From positions 1 to 44,836 of the forward strand of contig JAUVLV010000017.1 in NCBI GenBank assembly GCA_030600545.1: 44,836 nucleotides of DNA. The letters run 5' to 3'. Each line of letters begins with the position of its first letter. Within the stretch, counting starts at the first letter, position 1. The position numbers and the translations under genes are program-made. Source of the stretch: Candidatus Aegiribacteria sp. Its GTDB lineage: Bacteria > Fermentibacterota > Fermentibacteria > Fermentibacterales > JCC-6. The notes beneath the pieces are model-generated. The model did not search any database and was not told the origin of the DNA. It was given only the letters and a program-made list of their open reading frames with translations. This document shows, in pieces, positions 35,473 to 44,713 of the stretch.

Positions 35473-36591
35473 ATGCTTTTGAAAAACGGAAACATAGAAG
35501 CCATCCAAATGAAATCGCTGCTAAGGATAAACAGGGCTATCAGCCGCGTCAGAGACCTTTATTCCCTTGTTACTCTTCTCGCGTCGGAAACCAGCAAGGT
35601 TCTTGATGTTGAGAGATCAACTGTGTTCCTTTACAGCAGAAAAACCGATGAACTCTGGTCATACGTCGCAGAGGGCGAATCGGAAGAGATACGATTCAGC
35701 GCCAGTCAGGGTATAGCCGGTTCAGTCTTCCGGAACGAGAAAACGCTGATACTTCGTGATGTTTCCGAGAACGAACGATTCAACAGAACCATTGACAGAA
35801 CAACAGGTTTCATCACAAGGAACATGATAACAGCTCCAATTATCAACCCCTCCGGTGTCTGCATTGGCGTATTCCAGGTCATCAACAAGAAGAAAGGTAA
35901 TTTTACCGATAAAGATGCTGAATTTCTTGAAATAGTATCTTCTGAAACCGCCGTAACAATTGAGAACGTCAGGCTTCTTGAAAGCCGAAAACGAATGTTC
36001 GAAAGTCTCATCAAAGCCCTTACCGTCTCTATTGAAGCAAGGGATCCTCTAACGGCAGGACATAGTTTTGATGTTACATTCCTGGCAGGTAAAATTGCTG
36101 AATACATGAATATCGACGCCGACACCCGGGAAGCAATTTATTATGCGGCCCTCCTGCATGATTATGGCAAGATTGCTGTTCCAGACAGCATACTCAAAAA
36201 ACCTGGAAATATCTCAGAAGACGAAATGTCCATACTCAAAAAACATGTGCAGCATACGAAAATAATTCTCTCTTCGATAGAGTTCGAGGGAAAGCTCGAA
36301 CAGGTTCCGTTATTCGCGGCACATCATCACGAAAGAATCGATGGAAAAGGATATCCTGACGGCCTGATAGGCCCTGAGATATCCATAGGAGGCAAGATAA
36401 TAGCTGTTGCCGATGTTTTTGAGGCTCTTACAGCCAAGAGACACTACCGTGATCCATACTCACTGAAGAAAACACTTAACCTCATAATCAGTGGAATCGG
36501 CACACAGTTCGATAAAGACGCTGTACTGGCACTGAGGAATTACTTCCTGGACATTGGAAAACTGAAACCCGAAGAAGTGCCGCTTGACTGA
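35473..36591 (+). CDS. GAF domain-containing HD-GYP phosphodiesterase
   Basis: Residues about 25-165 form a GAF sensor domain (VFLYSRKTDELWSY, ASQGIAGSVFRNEKTLIL). Residues about 175-365 form an HD-GYP domain that would hydrolyse cyclic di-GMP: His197, the HD pair His229-Asp230 in LLHDYGKIAVPD, His258, His285/His286 in HHHERIDGKGYP and Asp314 in VADVFEAL. The complete metal set and the GYP motif argue for an active enzyme. HDYGK replaces the commoner HDIGK. There is no membrane segment. A good AGGAG lies five bases before the ATG. The cyclase gene follows. Confidence 0.9.
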   Translation: MLLKNGNIEAIQMKSLLRINRAISRVRDLYSLVTLLASETSKVLDVERSTVFLYSRKTDELWSYVAEGESEEIRFSASQGIAGSVFRNEKTLILRDVSENERFNRTIDRTTGFITRNMITAPIINPSGVCIGVFQVINKKKGNFTDKDAEFLEIVSSETAVTIENVRLLESRKRMFESLIKALTVSIEARDPLTAGHSFDVTFLAGKIAEYMNIDADTREAIYYAALLHDYGKIAVPDSILKKPGNISEDEMSILKKHVQHTKIILSSIEFEGKLEQVPLFAAHHHERIDGKGYPDGLIGPEISIGGKIIAVADVFEALTAKRHYRDPYSLKKTLNLIISGIGTQFDKDAVLALRNYFLDIGKLKPEEVPLD

Positions 36592-36633
36592 TTCAGTGGA
36601 AGTGCTTTTTCGAGTCCTTCTTTCGACGATTAG

Positions 36634-36639
36634 TATAAT
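36634..36639 (+). promoter_or_regulatory. Possible -10 element with very short leader before the CHASE2 cyclase
   Basis: TATAAT lies 11 bases before the ATG at 36651, so a transcript starting from it would have a leader of only about five bases. No Shine-Dalgarno sequence precedes that ATG. No clear -35 element was found, so this is tentative; co-transcription with the HD-GYP gene is the alternative. Confidence 0.3.
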
Positions 36640-36650
36640 AAGCAGATTCC

Positions 36651-38759
36651 ATGTTCACTAAAGGTTTTTCACCCGGAAACAGACTGTTGCGAATCCTGAA
36701 GGTTATTCTCATTGGCGTACTTGTAACGGTATCGATCTGGGGTATTTCAAGGTTCGAGTTTTTTGACAATTTTGAACGCAGCACTCTTGATTTACGTTTC
36801 AAGCTATCTCCCACACCTTCTGAGGCTGACAGCAGTATAATCCTGGTTCTTCTTGATGGAGGGTCTATGGACCAGCTGCCCTGGCCCGTTCCACGGCAGC
36901 TCTATTCCGATGTTCTCGGCCTGCTTCAGGACTGGGGAACCAGGGTTGTAGCATTCGATATTCTCTTTGACCTTCCATCCGTTTATTCCGCTGTCGAGGA
37001 CAGTATCTTCGGCAGTGTTGCATCCACAGGAAGTACAGCATTTGTTATGGCTATGCTCCAACGAGATGGTTCTGAAATACCGGAGAACGCTATCATCGAT
37101 ATTTCCATCAATTCTGCTGAACTTGACTCCGCCTGGTACTGCACACCACCGACGCAGATGATAGCTAAAGGTGCTGAAATACTCGGAAGCACAAGCGACA
37201 GGCAGGATCCTGACGGTGTTTTCAGAAGCATCCGCCTTCTCACCGAGACACCGCGTGGAATTGCACCCTCACTTCCCGTGGCGATCGCCTGGCTTGCCCT
37301 TGAATGTCCCGATATCACTGTATGCGGTGATAGATTCAGTATTGGCGGCATCACATTACGAACCTCGGATAACTGTAGACTTCAGCTGAAATATCACGGT
37401 CCTGCGGGAACATATACTAGTATTCCCCTCGCAGATCTTACCGCCGCTCTGAACGCTCGTGCTACCGGACAGCCCTGTCCTGTTGACACAACTGTTTTCA
37501 ACGGTGCAGTTGTTCTAATAGGTTACGCAGCGCCTGCCCTTTACGATCTTAAACCAACGCCATATTCACCCCAGTGCCCGGGTGTTGAAGTAATAGCTAC
37601 AGCTGTTGATAACATCTTGAACAATAGTTATATAAGAAAGTACCCTCCCCGGGTATCATTCTTTACTGCTCTCCTGGTTTCCCTCCTTTCCGCCATATTT
37701 CTCTCCGCAGTTAAACGCATACCTCTTGGTACTCTTCTGGCTGCTCTTCCAACTTTACTGCTTCTAGTAATTTCCCTTTTTCTATTTCGCAGCGGTATAT
37801 GGCTTGAAACTGTACTGCCCGCTTCTTCGGGAATACTTACCATTCTCGCTGGCGGCATTTTTCTTTTCAGTTCCGAGAACAGGAAAAAGCAGGAAATAAG
37901 AAACGCATTCTCTCAGTATCTTTCACCTGATGTCGTATCTCAGGTCACAGAACATCCCGAAACGCTGGTTCTTGGAGGCGATAAGAGATACATGACCTCT
38001 TTCTTCTCTGATATCAGAGGATTCACCGGTTTTTCGGAGAAGCTCAAACCTGAAGAACTCGTATCACTTCTTAACCGTTACCTCACAATCATGACGGATA
38101 TTATTCTGGAGACAGGCGGGACTGTAGATAAATTCGAAGGCGACGCAATTATCGCATTCTGGGGAGCACCTCTGAAGCTGGAAGATCACGCCGAAAGAGC
38201 ATGTTCTGCAGCTCTAAGATGCCATAATGCCCATATTGATATGAACCGTCAGTTAATGCTGGAAGGGTATCCCGAGATATTCACGAGAATTGGCCTTTCA
38301 ACCGGTGACATGGTCGTTGGTAACATGGGCTCATCAAGGCGATTCGACTACACTGCGATTGGAAGTACCGTTAATCTGGGTTCAAGGCTTGAGGGTGCGA
38401 ATAAGGTTTACAATACCTCCATAATGGTTCAGGAGGATACTTTCAAGAATGCCCGAGATCAATTCGTTTTCCGCGAACTGGACACGATTCGTGTCGTCGG
38501 TCAGCAGATACCGGTAACCGTGTATGAGCTGAAATGCCGTCGCAATGAGATAACAGATGAACTTGAAACCGTTCTCCGCGAGTATTCAATCGCCCTGGAT
38601 CTTTACAGAAAGGGTGATTTCAGAGCCGCAGCGGAAGCATTTTCCACTATCGGTGATCCAACATCGATGATAATGGAGCAAAGATGCAGTCAAATGATCG
38701 AAGAGTACGCTGATGATCCGGATAAATGGGATGGTGTTTTTAATCTATCGTCAAAATAA
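36651..38759 (+). CDS. CHASE2 sensor and class III adenylate/guanylate cyclase
   Basis: An N-terminal membrane helix (about 14-32) is followed by an extracytoplasmic CHASE2 domain (about 40-325), three membrane helices (335-405) and a cytoplasmic class III cyclase domain (about 445-620). The catalytic residues are present: Asp454 and Asp498 for metals, Lys494 and Thr568 (in DYTAIG) for the base, Asn575 and Arg579 for the transition state. Lys plus Thr favours ATP over GTP, so cAMP is the likely product. A C-terminal helical tail of about 60 residues ends the protein. Its stop abuts the stop of the convergent gene. Confidence 0.9.
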   Translation: MFTKGFSPGNRLLRILKVILIGVLVTVSIWGISRFEFFDNFERSTLDLRFKLSPTPSEADSSIILVLLDGGSMDQLPWPVPRQLYSDVLGLLQDWGTRVVAFDILFDLPSVYSAVEDSIFGSVASTGSTAFVMAMLQRDGSEIPENAIIDISINSAELDSAWYCTPPTQMIAKGAEILGSTSDRQDPDGVFRSIRLLTETPRGIAPSLPVAIAWLALECPDITVCGDRFSIGGITLRTSDNCRLQLKYHGPAGTYTSIPLADLTAALNARATGQPCPVDTTVFNGAVVLIGYAAPALYDLKPTPYSPQCPGVEVIATAVDNILNNSYIRKYPPRVSFFTALLVSLLSAIFLSAVKRIPLGTLLAALPTLLLLVISLFLFRSGIWLETVLPASSGILTILAGGIFLFSSENRKKQEIRNAFSQYLSPDVVSQVTEHPETLVLGGDKRYMTSFFSDIRGFTGFSEKLKPEELVSLLNRYLTIMTDIILETGGTVDKFEGDAIIAFWGAPLKLEDHAERACSAALRCHNAHIDMNRQLMLEGYPEIFTRIGLSTGDMVVGNMGSSRRFDYTAIGSTVNLGSRLEGANKVYNTSIMVQEDTFKNARDQFVFRELDTIRVVGQQIPVTVYELKCRRNEITDELETVLREYSIALDLYRKGDFRAAAEAFSTIGDPTSMIMEQRCSQMIEEYADDPDKWDGVFNLSSK

Positions 38760-40355
38760 TCACCATACTACGGTGATTCCCGCGCCTCCAACAGCGTTCG
38801 TGTAATCCTTCTCAGTAGCACTTGAATACGTAAAGTATTCTCCGGACAGACTTGCCATAAGGTAATCGCAGATTGGAAAACCGCCGTTCAACACGATTCC
38901 CTTCTTCTTCTCACTACCTCCAGTGGTGTAATAACCTCCGAGAGTCATTGAGAGAGAATTGGACGGATACCATGTACCTCTCAGATCACTCGTATACTTC
39001 CAGACAGGATAGCTGCCGGTTCTTGTTCGTCTTGTGGAGAAGCAGCCGCTTATCGTCAGCGGAAATTCAAGTGAAACCGTTTCCCTGAGTACTGCATTCA
39101 TAGAACTGTATTCACTGCTTCCGCTTCCCACTGAATTGTCATAGATAGTGAAAGCCGCTGATGAATTTACATCCAGGTCTGCGATGTCTCTCCTATAGTT
39201 CGCGGAAATGGATATCATGGAAGTTTCTATGCTGGATGAAGAACTGTCCTGCATTTCAGTGAAAGAAGGGGAATAACTTATGTAGATTCTTGGAAGATCT
39301 TCAAAAATAAATCCAGCCCTTGCGCCGTAAGTATTCGTAGATGTAGTGAATGATTTCGAATCCATAAGATTATCCGATTTCCACCTGTACCACAGTCCAG
39401 CGGACATCTGTCTGTTCATGAAATACCTGTCCGCTCTTGTCTCAATTGATACTTCATCACTTCTAAGGTATGGCGAACCCATACTTTCAAAGCCGGGCTC
39501 TACACGTTTGAATGTTGCTGAAAGCATATTTTCCGAAAATCTCACAGATGAGGACAGATTAAGTGCCCATCCGAAACCCGAGCTGATGTTAACCCCTGAA
39601 AAATCCATCAGCCACTGCGGAACCTGATCTGATTCAATCCCGGGGCTCCTGGTATCTCTTGTGAGCACCGATCCCGCTATTTCCCCATTGAAACGGAATT
39701 TCCCGTCAAACATAACTGTACCTAAATCAAGTGACGCTACCCAGTTTTCCGATGGAGTAATTCTGAATGTGCTGTCTTCCCTTATAGAGCCGTTTTCATC
39801 CTTTCCGTACAGCATGCACAGGTGCAGATGGCTGCCGTAGGGAGAACCAAAACCTGTTTTTACAGCGTACAGGTTCCGCTCGTACTCTCCCGCATAATCA
39901 CCCTCAGGTTCAACTCCCCGCCTGTTCCTGCCTCCGGAAGCAGCAAAATAGAATCCACCCGGATTAAGAGCAAGATTCACGCCTGAAATACTCACTGCAT
40001 TCAATGTAAATCTCGTGAGATAAGGGTTTGAAGCACCAATTCCAATGGATGATATCCATGATTGGACAGTTCCTTCCCGGGCAGATGCGGAGGGGGTTGA
40101 TGAGATGTAAATCCTGTTCATGTTCTGCCTCTGCATACTCTCCTCTGACGATACAAACAAATTTGCCGCAACAGGTAAGCCGTAGATATTGAATACGGGA
40201 TCGAATCTCCAGCGCCAGAACTTTTTCGGCATTTCGGACCATGCATTATCCCCGGAGGAGTACTGATTATAAAAAGAAGAACTTCCGGATATTTGAATGT
40301 CATCCGATGCGGATAAAGCAACTGCAAGAAGTAACAGTACGACTGCCGTTCTCAC
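38760..40355 (-). CDS. Predicted outer-membrane beta-barrel protein, unknown
   Basis: A 531-residue exported protein with a signal peptide (AVVLLLLAVALSASD), many alternating strands separated by polar turns, and an aromatic C-terminus (ITVVW) typical of outer-membrane barrels. Features such as LFVSSEESMQRQNMNRIYIS and FAASGGRNRRGVEPEGDY recall a large family of uncharacterised Bacteroidota-type barrel proteins, by memory only. The start is GTG in a GTGA overlap with the propeller gene. The two probably share the promoter at 42242-42270. Confidence 0.65.
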   Translation of the reverse strand: MRTAVVLLLLAVALSASDDIQISGSSSFYNQYSSGDNAWSEMPKKFWRWRFDPVFNIYGLPVAANLFVSSEESMQRQNMNRIYISSTPSASAREGTVQSWISSIGIGASNPYLTRFTLNAVSISGVNLALNPGGFYFAASGGRNRRGVEPEGDYAGEYERNLYAVKTGFGSPYGSHLHLCMLYGKDENGSIREDSTFRITPSENWVASLDLGTVMFDGKFRFNGEIAGSVLTRDTRSPGIESDQVPQWLMDFSGVNISSGFGWALNLSSSVRFSENMLSATFKRVEPGFESMGSPYLRSDEVSIETRADRYFMNRQMSAGLWYRWKSDNLMDSKSFTTSTNTYGARAGFIFEDLPRIYISYSPSFTEMQDSSSSSIETSMISISANYRRDIADLDVNSSAAFTIYDNSVGSGSSEYSSMNAVLRETVSLEFPLTISGCFSTRRTRTGSYPVWKYTSDLRGTWYPSNSLSMTLGGYYTTGGSEKKKGIVLNGGFPICDYLMASLSGEYFTYSSATEKDYTNAVGGAGITVVW

Positions 40356-42223
40356 TGTTCTTCTCCTGAAACATCTATGAAGCCATTATTGAAGGAGTTC
40401 ATACAGTACTGCGGCCAGCCGTCAGTCATAGGGCCTGCTCCCGATCCCGCCATAGCATAGATCCAGTTATCATCACTTCCGAAGTAGACAGTACCGTCAA
40501 TACCGATTACAGGACTGGAACGGACGGCAGCTTTCGTCTCGAACTTGCAGAGAAGGAATCCTGATGGGGAGAAGCAGTGCAGGCAGGCATCATCACATCC
40601 GAAGAACAATGATCCTGCAATGTTCAACGCTGGAGTTGACGTAATCACAGCTCCCGCGGGTATGACCCCGGTTCTTCTGCCGGTTTCCCATTCCAGGCCA
40701 TAGATGTTCCCGCTCCAGGTACCTGCGTAAACAGTACCATTGGAAGAAACAACAGGTCCGGGATAAACCTGCGAAGGTAGACTGGAATTCCATATCTGTG
40801 AACCTTCCATACTGAAACAGAATACTTTCTTCCCGGCTGCGGCATAGATATTGTCGCCAAAAATAACCGGACCTCCGGAAAAGCTCTCATCCACCCGGAA
40901 TGTCCACTTCGTAGTTAAACCACTGCTGTCATCGTCCACGGCGTATATGCGATTGGCATCACAGGTGAAATAAACCGTTCCTTCTGAATCAGCAGCTGCA
41001 GGTAGAACAATACTGTCATCTACTTTCAGTGTATCCGCGATCTCTCCGCTGAACGTGTCTATTGAATAGAATATTCCCTCTATGGATCCTGCATAGAGTT
41101 TCCCGGACGGGAGAATCAATGGACATGCCCTAACAGGCCCGGTCCTATTGTTATTCCACATGAGAAAACCTGAAGGATCAATACAGCAGATTCCAAAATC
41201 ACCGGCTGCGAAAATCCTTCCATCCGGCCCTATGGCAACTGCGTACACCGGACCACCCGCAGGATACCTCCATAATTCGCTTCCCCTTTGATCAAGCGAA
41301 TAGATGAAGCCGTCGAAACTGCCGCAGATGATGCTTCCGTCAATCGCGATGGCAGGACTGCACTGAACCCTGTCACCTGTTTCAAAACTCCATATCTCCG
41401 AACCTTCTTCGCCAGATATTCCAAGATTTACACAGGAAAATATCCAGACTTCGCTCTTACCAACAGTAACACCATCGTAGAAACCTTCAACCTGCCAGGC
41501 GTAACTGTGTCCATATTCAAAAGAGTTAGCATACACAGGATAAACGATCTCCTCAACAGAAAGATCTTCCGCAATGAACCAGGCCGGGTTTGCGGATATG
41601 GCGCTTTCAGGTGACTGTCCCTCCAGTATCTCAACTATCCTGATCGAGTATTCAACGGTTCCGGGAGGGTAGGAAGGAAACCAGATAAAAATCGGTGAAG
41701 GTTCAGTGATCTCAATATTATCGGTCGGATACTGAAGCGCAGGAGCTGTATGGTTCTCTACATTCTGTGTAAAACCATCTGTTCCCAGTACACCTCCACC
41801 CTCTTCGTAAACGTAGAATGTGACAATATAGGTGCCGTCCGGAAATCCCCCCATACGCGCTACACTTGTCTCGAAAACACTATCGTAAAACTCCGTACTG
41901 ATGGGAGTCAGTTCCGAAGAACTCAGTATAAGGGGTCCCGGAGGAAGGAGAAACACTGAAGTTCTTGCATCCATCAGAATTCCGTATCCGACCTTCTCTA
42001 TGGTTGCAAACAGATAGACGGAGAATATTTCAGGCATGGTGTTGTAAAGCCGAATCCTCCAGAGATCTTCAATATACATCTGTCCGGATGGCGGCGAGAT
42101 GAGTTCCACTTCCACAGGCAGCTGTGGAGGAGGAGGCTGATCGAAGTCAGGAGTGATCAGATCAGCTGTGGGCAATAAAGTTCTGTCAGCCAGTATCAAC
42201 ACGGATATTATTATTGATAGCAT
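40352..42223 (-). CDS. Exported PQQ-like beta-propeller protein with N-terminal Ig-like domains
   Basis: A 623-residue protein with a signal peptide of about 20 residues. The first 270 residues look like two Ig/Fn3-type domains (P-rich ELISPPSGQMY..., then PIFIWFPSYPPGTVEYSIRIVE). From about residue 275 on come seven or so repeats of the type SPAIAIDGSIICGSFDGFIYSLDQRGSELW, the PQQ_2/BamB-like quinoprotein repeat. No enzyme residues for PQQ are evident, so a binding or scaffold role is more likely. It is followed by a barrel gene, so it may be the surface or periplasmic partner of that barrel. Confidence 0.8.
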   Translation of the reverse strand: MLSIIISVLILADRTLLPTADLITPDFDQPPPPQLPVEVELISPPSGQMYIEDLWRIRLYNTMPEIFSVYLFATIEKVGYGILMDARTSVFLLPPGPLILSSSELTPISTEFYDSVFETSVARMGGFPDGTYIVTFYVYEEGGGVLGTDGFTQNVENHTAPALQYPTDNIEITEPSPIFIWFPSYPPGTVEYSIRIVEILEGQSPESAISANPAWFIAEDLSVEEIVYPVYANSFEYGHSYAWQVEGFYDGVTVGKSEVWIFSCVNLGISGEEGSEIWSFETGDRVQCSPAIAIDGSIICGSFDGFIYSLDQRGSELWRYPAGGPVYAVAIGPDGRIFAAGDFGICCIDPSGFLMWNNNRTGPVRACPLILPSGKLYAGSIEGIFYSIDTFSGEIADTLKVDDSIVLPAAADSEGTVYFTCDANRIYAVDDDSSGLTTKWTFRVDESFSGGPVIFGDNIYAAAGKKVFCFSMEGSQIWNSSLPSQVYPGPVVSSNGTVYAGTWSGNIYGLEWETGRRTGVIPAGAVITSTPALNIAGSLFFGCDDACLHCFSPSGFLLCKFETKAAVRSSPVIGIDGTVYFGSDDNWIYAMAGSGAGPMTDGWPQYCMNSFNNGFIDVSGEEQ

Positions 42224-42241
42224 TCTTTTCCCCCATTATTT

Positions 42242-42270
42242 ATAATATCATTATATACTTTATGTGTCCA
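42242..42270 (-). promoter_or_regulatory. Sigma70-type promoter for the propeller/barrel pair
   Basis: On the minus strand TGGACA (42270-42265), a 17-base spacer and TATTAT (42247-42242). Each hexamer matches the sigma70 consensus at five of six positions. A start near 42235 would leave about 12 bases and a GGGGGA ribosome binding site before the ATG at 42223. Confidence 0.5.
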
Positions 42271-42307
42271 CAACCCCCAAGCATCTTTCACTTCTCGATT
42301 ACAGCTA

Positions 42308-42336
42308 TGGACAATATACAGCACTCTGCTTACAAT
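42308..42336 (+). promoter_or_regulatory. Sigma70-type promoter for the SH3/M48 operon
   Basis: TGGACA (42308-42313), a 17-base spacer and TACAAT (42331-42336), each matching five of six consensus positions. The expected start near 42343 leaves GGAGGT (42349-42354) just upstream of the ATG at 42360. Confidence 0.5.
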
Positions 42337-42359
42337 CTCTACAGAATTGGAGGTATACT

Positions 42360-42890
42360 ATGAAATTGCTATTTGTTTTAATGCTTGTTCCCCTCTTCCT
42401 TGCTTCGGCTGATGATGCTGAACCGCAGGTGGGAGATGAGGTTGCCATCGCCGTCCAGAATCAGTCAATCTATCCAATGCCGGCTTTCTACGCATCACCT
42501 GTGGAACCTGTCAGCTACGGTACTATGGCTGTAATCGATGAGATTAACGGAGAATGGTACAGAATTACCACTGCCCTCAATCAGGATGGATGGATACACT
42601 GCACTTCCGTTACAGGAGCCATTCAGGCATCTTCTGGAAATGCATCCGCATCTGGCGATGTAACCTCAGATGAGATAATGCTTGCGGGCCGCGGATTCAG
42701 CCGTGACATAGAAGAGACATATGCGGGAGAACATCCTGATCTGGATTTTACGCTTGTAGACAATATGGAGAAATCCTGGATAATCACACCACAGCAGCTC
42801 TACCAGTTCCTTGTTGATGGAAACCTCATCGAAGATACCGGAAGTACTACTTCAACTGAAACCCCTGCCACTGTAAGGGGAACAAGATAA
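42360..42890 (+). CDS. Exported SH3-like domain protein
   Basis: The start was placed at the ATG at 42360 because it has GGAGGT six bases upstream and begins a clear signal peptide (KLLFVLMLVPLFLASA); the frame is open further upstream to 42264. The 176-residue protein has one bacterial SH3-like domain (VGDEVAIAVQNQSIY...EWYRITTALNQDGWIHC, about residues 24-85), the fold that in other proteins binds cell-wall peptides. A second, unrecognised region (DEIMLAGRGFSRDIEE, LDFTLVDNMEKSW) and a Thr/Ser-rich end follow. Its stop overlaps the protease start as TAATG. Confidence 0.7.
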   Translation: MKLLFVLMLVPLFLASADDAEPQVGDEVAIAVQNQSIYPMPAFYASPVEPVSYGTMAVIDEINGEWYRITTALNQDGWIHCTSVTGAIQASSGNASASGDVTSDEIMLAGRGFSRDIEETYAGEHPDLDFTLVDNMEKSWIITPQQLYQFLVDGNLIEDTGSTTSTETPATVRGTR

Positions 42891-43849
42891 TGACTTTTCT
42901 AAGCATAATCATATCCGCTCTCCTGGCCTTCGGCCTTGGAGATATTGTAGATGTTATTGAAAATGACGATGTCCACAGCGCCCTTGATGTCGCGGAATCA
43001 TTCAACAGGGCTAACAGAAACATCACCGAGGTTGAGGAGTACTACCTTGGCAGGTCAGTAGCAGCAACTGTTCTTAACATGTATGTGCCGCTTGATAATC
43101 CCGCAATGCAGCAATATGTCAATCTTATTGGTCAGACCGTCGCCTGCAGCTCTCCAACGCCTACCCTCTTCGGAGGATATCATTTCCTTGTGCTGAACAG
43201 CAGCGAGATAAACGCGATTGCCTGCCCGGGGGGACTTGTCCTGATATGCAGCGGATTAATTGACCTGACATCAAACGAAGATGAACTCGCGGCTATTCTT
43301 GCACACGAAGTATCACATGTTACTCTCAGGCATGGAATAGCATCCATCGACCAGGCCAGATGGACTGAATTCGGCGCGCTGGTTGCCCAGGAATCCGCAG
43401 AAAGATCGGGCATCGAAGAAGTAGAGGCAGCTGCCGAGGACTACGGCGAACTGGTTGAAGATGTGGTTTCCAATATTCTCACAAATGGATACAGCCAGGA
43501 GACCGAATTCCAGGCTGACAGCCTTGCAGCTGAAATATGCGCTTCCGCGGGATACGATCCCGGTGCCCTGGCCTCGGTTCTTCAAACCATGAGCGCGATC
43601 GATTCAAGGTCCGGACCCGGTTTCTGGCAGACCCATCCATCCCCTGAAGACAGGATTGCGGCAGTAAATACTGTAATAGCCTTACTACCTCAAAGCCAGG
43701 TAGATCCGGTCCGTACAGCCAGGTTCAATGAATTTATTTCAGGATTGGTATCCGTTCCGGATTCAGATCCAGGAACAACGGGAACCGGAGGAAGAGGCTC
43801 AGATAGTGGAGGCCGCGGTTCCTCAGGCTCATCCGGTTCAAGGCCCTGA
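42890..43849 (+). CDS. M48 family metalloprotease, exported
   Basis: A 319-residue zinc protease: signal-like N-terminus (SIIISALLAFGLGD), the motif ILAHEVSHVTLRHG (HEVSH 139-143), and the third-ligand segment TEFQADSLAAEICASAGYDP. THPSPEDRIAAV matches the M48B (HtpX/BepA/LoiP-like) end of the fold. It has no HtpX-type membrane helices, so it is probably periplasmic. The last 28 residues are Gly/Ser/Arg-rich and likely disordered. BepA and LoiP relatives act in outer-membrane protein quality control; a similar role is inference. The SH3 protein is translated just before it. Confidence 0.88.
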   Translation: MTFLSIIISALLAFGLGDIVDVIENDDVHSALDVAESFNRANRNITEVEEYYLGRSVAATVLNMYVPLDNPAMQQYVNLIGQTVACSSPTPTLFGGYHFLVLNSSEINAIACPGGLVLICSGLIDLTSNEDELAAILAHEVSHVTLRHGIASIDQARWTEFGALVAQESAERSGIEEVEAAAEDYGELVEDVVSNILTNGYSQETEFQADSLAAEICASAGYDPGALASVLQTMSAIDSRSGPGFWQTHPSPEDRIAAVNTVIALLPQSQVDPVRTARFNEFISGLVSVPDSDPGTTGTGGRGSDSGGRGSSGSSGSRP

Positions 43850-43860
43850 TATACAGACCT

Positions 43861-44652
43861 ATGTTAGAAAGAAGCCGGTTCCTTCTTGCGTGGTTGATTA
43901 TCACTCTTTCGATTGTGATTGTTTCATGCAGTGGAACCGGCGATCCAAATCCCGGCCCCATAATTCCCGAAACTCTTTACGTTGATGTCATCGGTACCCT
44001 TCCCCATGACACTACTGCCTATACACAGGGGTTTGAGATCCATGATAGTATCCTCTGGGAATCAACAGGTCTCTACGGTTCCTCAACACTCCGTAAACTT
44101 GATCTTTCTGATGGCTCCATAATCGAAACTTACCCGCTTCCCGACACACTTTTCGCTGAAGGTATTACAGTATTGAATGAAAAAGTCTACCAGTTAACAT
44201 GGCAATCCGGACTTGTACTTGAATGGGACATTCAGAATCCTGTTCTTCAGGTATCAGATACAATAGATACCGAAGGCTGGGGAATCTGCTCAGTCAGCAG
44301 CAGTACAGTGGTTACAAGCGATGGCAGTTCCACTCTAAGCTTCAGGGATATCAACAGTTTTGACACTCTCAGAACCATCAACGCAAATATTAACGGTGGA
44401 TCAATCAACCTTCTCAACGAGCTTGAATACGTGAGAGGTTCCATATACGCCAACAGGTACTATTCGGATAACATTTACCAAATAGATCCTCAAACGGGAA
44501 ACGTTACAGCTCTTATCGACGCCTCATCCCTGCTGTCAATCTCCAAAAGGATAAACGCCGGTGCGCTGAACGGTATCGCCTGGGACCCCGAAAGGGAAGC
44601 TTTCCTTCTGACCGGCAAGAACTGGCCAACCATCTTCATTGTAACCTTCTAG
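43861..44652 (+). CDS. Glutaminyl-peptide cyclotransferase (glutamine cyclotransferase) lipoprotein
   Basis: This plant/bacterial-type glutaminyl cyclase turns N-terminal Gln into pyroglutamate. It has a lipoprotein signal (VIVSC, Cys23) and a five-bladed propeller with HDTTAYTQGFEI, WESTGLYGSSTLRKLDL, FAEGITVLNEKVYQLTW, TEGWGI, LNGIAWDPE and LTGKNWPTIFIV, which match the family's repeats. The catalytic Glu is probably that in TQGFE. It has 263 residues. It lies 11 bases after the M48 gene. The ribosome binding site is weak. Confidence 0.9.
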   Translation: MLERSRFLLAWLIITLSIVIVSCSGTGDPNPGPIIPETLYVDVIGTLPHDTTAYTQGFEIHDSILWESTGLYGSSTLRKLDLSDGSIIETYPLPDTLFAEGITVLNEKVYQLTWQSGLVLEWDIQNPVLQVSDTIDTEGWGICSVSSSTVVTSDGSSTLSFRDINSFDTLRTINANINGGSINLLNELEYVRGSIYANRYYSDNIYQIDPQTGNVTALIDASSLLSISKRINAGALNGIAWDPEREAFLLTGKNWPTIFIVTF

Positions 44653-44713
44653 AAGAAAAGAACAGAAAACAAATACGTGTCTGAAATATACCTTCATATC
44701 AACTCCGGACAGC

